64,000 nt of DNA from Dioszegia crocea (Eukaryota; Basidiomycota; Tremellomycetes; Tremellales; Bulleribasidiaceae), in assembly GCA_001600615.1 (NCBI GenBank), contig BCKK01000001.1, forward strand, positions 2,594,108 to 2,658,107, written 5' to 3'. How positions within the stretch are numbered: position 1 is the stretch's first letter; every line of letters starts with the position of its first letter. The notes beneath the pieces were generated by a model, which saw only the letters and a list, made by a program, of their open reading frames with translations, was not told where the DNA came from and made no database searches. Shown here piece after piece: positions 55,922 to 64,000 of this stretch. Both the position numbers and the translations under genes were made by a program.

Positions 55922-57010
55922 GTTGGATCAAGAAGGGGACCGTCGTTGTCGGTCTTTTCGCGAAGATTGGGGATATACAAAGAGCGCAAGAGCTGGTAAT
56001 TAGCATAAGGGTATGACATAGGAGGTGACACCCGCGCGAAAGGAGGGTGGGAGAAGACTTCGTCTTGAATCAGGGGCGAAAGGAGCTGGACAACTGAAAC
56101 ACACCTAGCGGAAAAAGGGATGAAGGTTGGGTCGAGGTAAAACGAGGGTGTCGGAGGGTACTGCGCAGCAGGTGGGTCTCGATCAACGAGGTGTAGGGAG
56201 TCGGGACCGGCCGCGAAGGAGTCTAAGGATGAGAGATGGAGAGGAGAGATGCGGATAGATGATGTACAAGAAGAGAATCACAAGATGTTATAAAGTCCTA
56301 ACGAACGTGGAGTTGATGTGGAGTGAGATCGCCCTTTCAGGGTTGAGAACCTTGGGAAATTGAGGGTAAATGTCAGCCCAAATCATGCTGACCGCAGTCG
56401 TTCACGCTCTCGCCCACCGTCGCACTTCCGCCAAGGTGATGCTCCCCCTTTGCCGGTAGTGCGATCATGCATATATTTACCCCAGATCTCTGCTGTGGCC
56501 CAGACTCCAGTAGAGAGAGGCCGTCACGCTCAGGGTGGGATGATCAGACGTCCTTGTTTCATGCACATCCCTCGTTACGGCAGCTCGCGTCGGTAAGATT
56601 ACGAGGTTCTTGAGAGCTGTTTCAAGACTGCTCCAGAGCTTTTACCATGGACAAAGATCACAGCGATGCTTGAGCAGATGATGTCAGAGACTTGGATCCA
56701 CTAGTCGCATCGCCTGTGGAGCTGAAAGACGCGACTTACACCTGTATCGCTGAAACTCTTTTGTTCGAAACAATCAGACAGCGTTACATTTCCGTGACAG
56801 AGTTTCGCAATTGAGTTAGCCCAATCGGGCAACTGGCCTCGTTTCAGGATACTCCCGGATCTTCTGATCCCGCCGGATCTACCCCGCACTCGGACCTCTT
56901 TCGGCCCGAAGCTAAAGATGCGGGGAAACGTCGGCCGGCTGCCGCTCTATCATGCCTTCAACATTTTGACAGCCTTCATCAATCCCACAAGGCTATCAAG
57001 GCATCACAAC
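55922..57010. other. Long spacer between protease and FGGY kinase genes
   Basis: 1.1 kb between divergent genes, thus two promoters. TTATAAAG at about 56289 could be a TATA-like element. The short open frames at 56360-56596 and 56701-56889 show no family features. No gene is supported. Confidence 0.5.
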
Positions 57011-59399
57011 ATGGTAGGACAGACATCAGACTACTACATTGGCTTCGATGTGTGAGTTAAATGGATATCAGGCCGTATGTTCTGCTGAAAGGTTGCAGAG
57101 GGACAGGCTCCGCTCGGGCCTGCCTGGTCGACCGCGAAGGTACCCTACTTGCCGACCACTCCATCCCCACTCAGACGCTTCGCTCGCCGACTGATCATCG
57201 GATATTCGAACAGTCTACTGCCGATATCTGGGGTGCGCTAGCCGCGTGCTCCAAGGCCGTCCTGGCTGCAACGGGTATCCCCGGAGACCAAGTGAAAGGG
57301 GTTGGCTTTGATGCTACTTGCTCATTGGCTGTAGTGGACAAAGATGGGACGGCATTAAGCATAAGTCGCTCTGGTGATGGCAAGGGTGGGAAAGAGGATG
57401 ATGCCAATCTAGGCAAGGCGGGCGAGTGGAATGTAGTGCTTTGGGCAGATCACAGGGCGGAGGACGAAGCGGAGGCCATCAATGCGACTGAAGAAGGGGT
57501 GTTGGGCTTCGTGGGCGAGACTATGAGTGTAAGCTTGCGACTTGGCGAGAATCACTGCGCCCCTCGCTGATGTCTTCAGCTTGAGATGGAGATTCCCAAA
57601 GTGCTCTGGCTCAAGAAGCACATGTCCCCCGAACGCTTCAAGCAGTGCAAATTCTTCGAGTAAGACCTGTCAATTCCTGCTCATCCTTGTCCGACTGATC
57701 CAAGCAGCCTCCCGGACTACCTCACCTATCGCGCCACGTCATCTCCTGCTCGTTCGACTTGCTCCTTAGCCTGCAAATGCTCATACGTCCCACCCGGAAC
57801 GACCATGAAGATCAAATGTGAGAACGGGCGAGAGGAGATTAGTACAGATGGATGGAGCGCCAGATTCTTCGAGAAAATCGGTAAGTCAGCCTTCGCTTCC
57901 CAATTACAGAGGTGCATTTTCATGCTAATCAGTCTCCCTTGATTCAGGTCTCGGCGAAATGGTTGGAGAAATGTTTGAGGCTCTCGGTGGGATTCCTGGA
58001 AAAAACGGGCTGGTCCTCACTGCCGGACAGCCTGTTGGAGCTGGCTTGAACAAGCAGGCTGCAGCTGATTTCGGCCTTGCAGAGGGTACGGCTGTGGGCA
58101 GCGGGGTGATTGATGCGTGAGTGTTTCTGGCTCATGAGGCTGTAACGTAGCTGACTTCAACAGGTACGCCGGATGGATCGGGACGGTCGCTGCTGCCTCG
58201 AAAGACGCTGCTGGCAAGGTTGGCAATAAGCCTGGATTGGAAGAAGGCGTGCATCGACTCGCTGCTATTGCTGGGACTAGCACGTGTCACATCGCACAGA
58301 GCGACGAAGGGATCTTGGTACCCGGAGTGGTGAGTCCCTAGCCTGACGAGGGATTCACAACACAGTGGAAATGCTGAAGCTGATACCTACAGTGGGGACC
58401 TTATCGAGACGCAATCTTCCCCTCCTTGTGGATGAATGAAGGCGGCCAATCTTCCACGGGCCAACTCATCGACTTTATGGTCTCTACGCACCCTGCCTAT
58501 CCGAAGTTACAGGCCTTGGTCACTGAGACGGGCAGAAACTTGTTTGAGATCCTCGGAGATCGGCTGGAGAGTATGCGTGAGGAGAAGGGCGTTCCTACTG
58601 CCAGTGAGTTGTCTGGGCAACCCCGACTCAGAATGAGGCTGATTGTTCAGCGCATTTGACAAAAGACCTGCACTTCTACCCAGACCTGGTAAGTCGTGAT
58701 CTCAGATCGTCTTACTTCCATTTCGACCTCAGGCTGACTTATGTAGCACGGGAATCGTTCACCATTGGCTGATCCAAGGATGAAAGGCATGGTCTGCGGT
58801 TTGACTTTGGACGATTCTTTGAATGATCTTGCGAGAAAGTTTAATGTCACACTAGAAGTAAGATTGAACGAGCCAGCTGAATGGGAATGTCAAGCTGATT
58901 TCCAAAGGCGATCGCGCTGCAGACACGTCACATTGTGGACGAGATGAATTCAAGAGGACATCAAATTAACTCGATCTACATGTCTGGTAAGTCTATACAC
59001 TTGACAATACGCTTACAATCAGGCTCTCAAGCGAAGAATGCTCCGCTCATGGGTCTCCTAGCCACTGTCCTGCAGATGCCCATCCTTATTCCCCCTCAAC
59101 CATCCTCCGCGGTCGTTCTCGGCGCAGCAATGCTCGGACGCTTCGCACACGATCTCACTACAGCTCGTGGTGGTGCCCCTATCTCTACGCAAGAGGCAGC
59201 CGAAGAAGAGAAGAGAACCAGGGGTGGTGGCTTGTGGGAGGTCATGTCACAGATGACTGCGCCCGCGGTTGCAGTCCAGCCTCGAGGTGGAGAAGGGGGT
59301 GAAAAGGAAAGGAAGTTGTTGGATGTCAAGTATCAGATCTTCAGGGAGGCGGTGGACATTCAACGAAAGTGGAGGGCGATGATTGCTGAGGTTGCGTAG
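57011..59399 (+). CDS. FGGY-family carbohydrate (pentulose) kinase
   Basis: Eleven exons: 57011-57051, 57099-57528, 57580-57659, 57708-57880, 57948-58116, 58164-58329, 58393-58603, 58651-58688, 58747-58857, 58908-58986 and 59023-59399, giving 624 residues. The N-terminal phosphate loop is IGFDVGTGSARACLVD. Next are GVGFDATCSLAVVD, WNVVLWADHRA (catalytic Asp region), PKVLWLKKHM, DLPDYLTYRAT, AGTSTCHIA, WGPYRDAIFPSLWMNEGGQS, LHGNRSPLADPRMKG, IYMSGSQAKN and SSAVVLGAAMLG. This order fits the FGGY / YDR109C group, whose human member FGGY is a D-ribulokinase. It probably phosphorylates a ketopentose in the cytosol. A Glu/Lys/Gly-rich insertion sits in the C-terminal part. Confidence 0.92.
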
Positions 59400-60331
59400 A
59401 CGTCGCTACGGTACCCCATAGTCATCTCTAGAGCTGTCTTATCTTTGGACATAATGCATCCACCCACATATGCAGAAGCTGCCAGATCTTTACGTTATCG
59501 GCCGATTCGACTTACGGCATAGATAAACGCGCGTCGTCGCGCCGAATCGGGCCCCGGCTGCACGCTGTGAAGCTTTTCAATCAGGTCTATGCATGGTACT
59601 GTCGGGATGGCTCATGTAGCAAGATGAACGCATATGCATACCGTGTAACTCAATGATACGGTACTGGAACGATGTAGGATTGAGCGGGAGAACTGGGCAG
59701 AGTCGATCGATTCGATGACCGAATACGTTGCCGAAGGGGTCGGTCAGCGTTCCCCGCCGAAATAGCCACGTGGGTGACCGCCCGAGCCTGATGAAGTTGA
59801 GGGTGGTCTCACTCGAATGATTCCTTGTCCTTCGATTATTCCTCGTCCTCTCATACAATCATCTACCAATACAGCTTATCAACTCTACTCAGTATCGACA
59901 TCCAACCGTATACTGGTGTGCGTTAACCGATAAATCTCCGAAACATCCACACCGATACTCCTCAGTCAAAGCCATCGGTGGCGATAACGGATAAGGGCGG
60001 AAAGCCGCGCTGTGCAGTAACCAAGCCAGTCCGGAAAGGAATTCACTGTAAGTTATCTCGACCCTTCCCACGGATAAACACATCTGTACAGTCTATCTGT
60101 ATCCCCTCCTCATATTCCGAGACTGCCTTTGGTGGTTTTCGAAGGTACGGACGCCACTTGTCAATTTGGGGTTACCCTGACCCCCTTTGACACCCTCCTT
60201 CCGACGACCGATCCTGTCCGCTCGTGTTTCTCCCAACCCTGAATCATTCAACTGACTCATCTCAGCCAGCCCATTCTACCAAACACCTTTCGCCCTCCTT
60301 TTTCCATCCATCATCCTCACCCATCGCCAAT
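59400..60331. other. Spacer and long leader upstream of the bZIP gene
   Basis: The 3' UTR of the FGGY gene, then the promoter of the bZIP gene. A CACGTG E-box palindrome lies at 59767-59772. A possible leader intron runs from 60048 (GTAAGT) to 60091 (TACAG). The GATA cluster is listed separately. No gene is supported. Confidence 0.55.
59876..60077. promoter_or_regulatory. Cluster of six GATAA sites upstream of the bZIP gene
   Basis: GATAA occurs on the plus strand at 59929-59933, 59983-59987, 59990-59994 and 60073-60077, and on the minus strand (as TTATC) at 59876-59880 and 60053-60057. Six copies in about 200 bp is many times the fewer than one expected by chance. Fungal nitrogen regulators of the AreA/Gat1 type bind HGATAR sites, so nitrogen control is a reasonable inference. 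The last two copies may lie in a leader intron. Confidence 0.45.
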
Positions 60332-62745
60332 ATGTCACCCCTCGATCTCTTCTCCCCTACCCTGACCGCCACCTCCTCCACATCCCGCGCCCGCACCGAT
60401 ATTGACAACCTCCCCGATTTGGACGTCGTCATGGAAGGTGTAGAGGTCCCAGACATCAATGATCTCTTCAACTTTGACGAGTACGAGTCAGCCAACGACG
60501 TACGTTTCCATCATGGTACACAAGACGGCTGAAGCTGACAGTTCTAGTCTCACTCCGCAGCCACTATCTCCCCCAACCAAACTCCTTCACCTCAGCCCGC
60601 TGCGCACAGCCCCCTCGCCGTCCCTGGCTCACCCACCTTCAACTATCAATCCAACATTGACTTCTCCACCTTTGACTTCATGAACGAGAAGGAACCGGAA
60701 GCATTCTCATTCCCCACCTACCCCGATCTTCAGACCGAGCTGAACAACCTCACTGCCGGTCCATCCTCCTTCCCATCACTTCCCCCCGCCGAAATCCCCT
60801 CGACCGAGTTCACCGTAAAATCAGAGCCGATCGATTTTTGGGATGCTCAGCGGATGAGCGGAGGTTTCAATATCCAGGCCACCGCCACTCCCGTCATCCT
60901 TCCCCCTTCCACCATTGACACCTCTTCATCATCGTCCGGCTCGACACCGGCCCCCATGATTGACTTCAATGGGCTTCCAGCGGATCAGCAGGCCGCGCTG
61001 CAGCAGCTCATGTTCAACATGATGGCGTATCAGAGCCAATTTGGCACTGCGGGAACGGCGAATGCGGGCATGGCCCCACAACCCACTACAGTTGAGCCCA
61101 GCATGCTGTTCTCGACCTCCAGTAGCGCTTCAACAAGCGGCCCATCTGGCTTTGCGCCCATGCCTGTTGCCTCCGGTTCCGGCAGCTCCAACTTCGCTTC
61201 GACCTCCAATAGCACCCCCGGTCTTACCATCGGCAGCACATCTGCATCGTCTGGACCCAGCGTCTCTGCTGCTCCGTCCGGTCCGGCCTCTGTCGCCGCG
61301 GACGATGCAGATGAGGATGACGACGCTCTCATCTCGATTGAACCACACGAGCAATCCCGCTCTTCCCGGGCCGATTCTTCGTTTTCATACGGTGGCGACG
61401 ACCTCAATGCCATGTCCCGGCTTGACCGTCTTGCCCCACTCTCCAGCATCTTTTCCGCTGGGAAGGGTAAAGGCGGCAAGAAGGGCGGCGGTCTATCCAG
61501 TGTCGTCAGGCAAGAAGATGAGGATATCGATGATGATGATTCGTGGAGGCCTAGTCCAGAAGAATACAAGAAGCTGTCGTCTAAGGAGAAGCGGCAATTG
61601 AGGAACAAGCTGTCTGCTCGGGCGTTCAGGAATAGGCGAAAGGACTACATTGGAACGCTCGAGGGGCATATCAAAGAGAGGGATGGGGTCATTGATGAGA
61701 TGCGCTCCGAGCTTGTTTCTTCACGAACAGAAAATCAGGATTTGAGGTATGTCAATCTCTTCACATGCTAGCGTCAGTGCTGACTATCTACAGAAAAGAA
61801 CTCGCTGCGCTCAAAGCTAGTACGATGGGTATCCTCCATCCCAAATCCGCAATCAATACCGAGACACCCCCAATCCTCCAAGCTTTCGCCTTATCCTCCA
61901 ACCTCCCATCCGCCGGTCCCAGCCAGCCCAAAAAGTCCGCACCCACCCCCGTCTTCAACCCCCGGAAAGATATCGGTGTCGATAGCAAAACACGATGGGG
62001 TAATGAGAACCTCTTCGGAGGCGGCTCAACCATCTGCCACACTATCCTCACTACATCCTCCGACAACGCCGCTCCGGCCTTGTCACCCTTTGATATGCCG
62101 CGGGCAAACATCAATCCCCGTCTATCCTCCTTCACTCCCGCTCCCATCTCGCAAACAGCCAATCTGCAAGCTACGGCAGATGGTAAAGACCTGGCCAATG
62201 CTTCGTTCGCCGATTGGTCAGAGAATAACGCATTCTCCATTCGGTCCATGGACAGCTACCGGATGCAGATGTGGGGTCGGCTCGCACGCGAAGCAGCGTC
62301 AGATAAGGCGGGTCTTTCGGGCGCTGTACGACCAAAATTCCTCGTCGAGCCGACCCCATCGCCTGCAGAGGCGGACTCCACCGTACCTACTGCCGCCCAG
62401 CTGGCAGCTGCGTCCGCTGCGCACATCACATCTAAACTTGCCGCCTCCTTCTGGTCGGCATTCCAAACACCGTCCAGCAGGCTCGATACCGATAAACTCA
62501 CATCGGTCGTCACTGGCAAAGCGCGCTTGCGTGTCATGATGCTGGATGACGAGGATGAGAAGAAGCAGCAGCAGGCGCAGGAGGACATGATTGCTGCGCT
62601 GGGCGGGTTGAAGTTGCAGGCGGGTAAAGAGGCTGGATGGAGGGAAGTCCAGGGTTCCGGGAGCGGGATAAGGGCGAGAGAGGATCCACTCAGGGCGCTT
62701 GGAGGTCTGTTTGGGCTTGGGATGGGAATGCCAACGAGGGCGTAG
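60332..62745 (+). CDS. bZIP transcription factor, MeaB-like
   Basis: Three exons, 60332-60499, 60548-61746 and 61794-62745, giving 772 residues. The first 395 residues are Ser/Pro/Thr-rich with acidic clusters (IDNLPDLDVVM, VPDINDLFNFDEYES), probably activation regions. The basic region, at about 398-425, is SSKEKRQLRNKLSARAFRNR followed by RKDYIGTLEG, with leucine-zipper heptads after it; intron 2 splits the zipper. The SKEKRQLRNK-SARAFR-RRK pattern is the one I associate with fungal MeaB-type bZIPs involved in nitrogen metabolite control, an assignment from memory and not confirmed. The C-terminal 300 residues carry FNPRKDIGVDSKTRWG and a Glu/Gln-rich helix. The DNA target is unknown. GATA sites upstream fit the nitrogen link. 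Confidence 0.85.
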
Positions 62746-63158
62746 TTCTTCAGACGGATAGTTTCGGTTCTTTGTTCACTCCCCTAGATGATTCACACCC
62801 CTTCTCACTTGTGTAGTCTTAATTTGTATACTTCGACTTTGTTAGCGGGAAATATTAGGTGAAACTAGAATTGTACGATATCAAGGATCACGTCTTCTAG
62901 GTCGATGTATGTGATAATAATATTTAGCCTGAAGAGCGAGCTTTAGGTTTTGGTCATCCTGGAGTGATTCTGAAGATAGATGTCTGCCGCATAGTAGGGA
63001 GGTTTGTAAGTGGTCAGCGCGATTTCTACTCTCTCGCCAATGCCCGGCTCCCATCGGAGTAAGAACCCTCCAGTCTGAGCAAAGTGTCATCTGGGTAGCA
63101 GCTATAATCTACGATCGACACTGTCCATCCTCAGAGGCTCAAGGCATCCGCCCCATCC
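62746..63158. other. Convergent 3' intergenic region
   Basis: It lies between the stops of the bZIP gene and the PCI-domain gene. AT-rich stretches around 62820-62930 could hold polyadenylation signals. Nothing else is recognised. Confidence 0.55.
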
Positions 63159-64000
63159 TCAAGGTCGTACATTCGGGAACGGATTCGTCTTTCCAAGCAC
63201 GACCATCTGCAGCCCGTGCGATATATAGCCCTTCATAAAGCCCTTAATGAGTCAGCTCAAAGCCCATTATACCAGGTCACAGAACTCACACGAGAGATCA
63301 TATTCGCAACCATACACTCCACCTCATCCGCATCGACCTCGACCCCATGCAGCTCCAGCGCGACTTTGAATGTTGACAGTGGTATTCTCGTTGATTTATC
63401 ACTTGCGATCCACCTAATCCATCAGCTTCATTTACACGTCCAGCCATAGGAATACTCACGCTTTCCTAAATAAAACCCGGAGACATCCCTCTCGAGCCCT
63501 CTCGACTGCGAGATACGAGCTCATGCCTACCAATCTCGCCTGAGCCCATTCCAGCCGTTCATCATATGCCCGAACGTTTCCCGATTGGATAGCGTGAATG
63601 AACGGCGAGTAGGTCTCGTGTAGGCGGGGGAATTGAGCGAGGAGGGTTGGATTGGGGAATTGGGCAGTGAGCAGGCGAAGGGGGATCAGATAGGTCAAGA
63701 TGAGTCTTATTGTGGTCAGCGATGGACGAAAGCTTGGTCGAGGTTTGTAACGCGGACGGACTTACTCCACATTTCTTGCTGGTTCTGGAGGACAGTGATC
63801 TAGAGCCCAGGTGAGTTCTTCCGTTGCCTGACGCATCAGCCATTTCCTCCTACGTAGACTGCCGTCGTCGTGGCCTGAGATTCACCTTTAAGTCATCTCC
63901 ACCCAAGAACGCCAACATGCCGATATAGAAGTGCCACGTTATCTGCCGCTGATCAGCTAACCACTCCCAATCGCCCAGAACGAGCCTGAGCGAAACACTC
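63159..64000 (-). CDS. PCI-domain protein, Csn12/Thp1 type (5' part outside window)
   Basis: Five exons are visible (minus): 64000-63886 (truncated by the window edge), 63827-63766, 63705-63460, 63413-63290 and 63242-63159, giving the last 210 or so residues. The spliced sequence has LADQRQITWHFYIGMLAFLG, then AWALDH-like helices, LILTYLIPLRLLTAQFP, HAIQSGNVRAYDERLEW, FRKAWIASDKSTRIPLSTF (winged helix) and GFMKGYISHGLQMVVLGKTN followed by PFPNVRP. This is the C-terminal PCI domain of the Csn12 / Thp1 / PCID2 group, partners in the TREX-2 mRNA export or COP9 signalosome-associated complexes. Without the N-terminus I cannot decide which. Confidence 0.85.

Noticed and set aside
1..64000. tRNA genes, rRNA, CRISPR arrays, transposons
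   Set aside because: No tRNA-like B box in a cloverleaf context, no regular spacer-repeat array, and no transposase or reverse-transcriptase frame was seen. A covariance-model scan was not possible here.

Overview
The window is nuclear DNA of a fungus, most likely a basidiomycete yeast of the Tremellomycetes type. The genes are dense and intron-rich. Introns are mostly 43 to 60 nt, with GTAAGT/GTGAGT donors, a CTGAC/CTGAT-like branch point and a CAG/TAG acceptor. The gene content (Mob4/phocein, F-box-like tandem genes, Alg11, TFIIA-gamma, a GRF-type topoisomerase III) is also fungal. I see no rRNA, tRNA, CRISPR array, transposon or viral gene. Exon structures below were built by hand from splice signals and frame. 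Every complete gene model sums to a whole number of codons, which is an internal check but not proof.

1-9 kb: an SNG1-like membrane protein (+), then a divergent pair for mitochondrial gene expression: a mitochondrial DEAD-box helicase with a Gly/Arg-rich tail (-), and a gene (+) that reads as one protein joining the mitoribosome assembly factor Rsm22 to ketopantoate hydroxymethyltransferase (PanB/Ecm31). 9-14 kb: three tandem F-box-like paralogues (-). A fourth relative lies at 34 kb. 14-19 kb: the U-box cyclophilin PPIL2/Cyp8 (-), Yae1 (+) and a small membrane protein (-).

19-31 kb: Alg11 (-) fused behind an unrelated polytopic membrane domain, a hypothetical membrane protein (+), a seven-helix-type membrane protein of the DUF6534 kind with two 6-nt microexons (+), and a 20-exon topoisomerase III (-) whose tail carries two GRF fingers and three zinc knuckles. 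31-42 kb: serine hydroxymethyltransferase with two in-frame starts (+), the fourth F-box-like gene (+), a tandem pair of Mx-like dynamin GTPases with identical intron positions (+), and a Ser/Pro-rich membrane protein (-).

42-64 kb: Mob4/phocein with a long acidic tail (-), divergent from the TFIIA small subunit (+); a DHA1-type MFS transporter (-); a 1183-residue disordered protein (-); a GPI-type aspartic protease (-); an FGGY sugar kinase (+); a MeaB-like bZIP factor (+) behind a GATA-site cluster; and the 3' part of a Csn12/Thp1-type PCI protein (-) running off the right edge.

Most genes are housekeeping and do not form one pathway. The main novelties are the two gene fusions (Rsm22-PanB and membrane domain-Alg11), the microexons and ultrashort 3n introns, and the local gene-family expansions.
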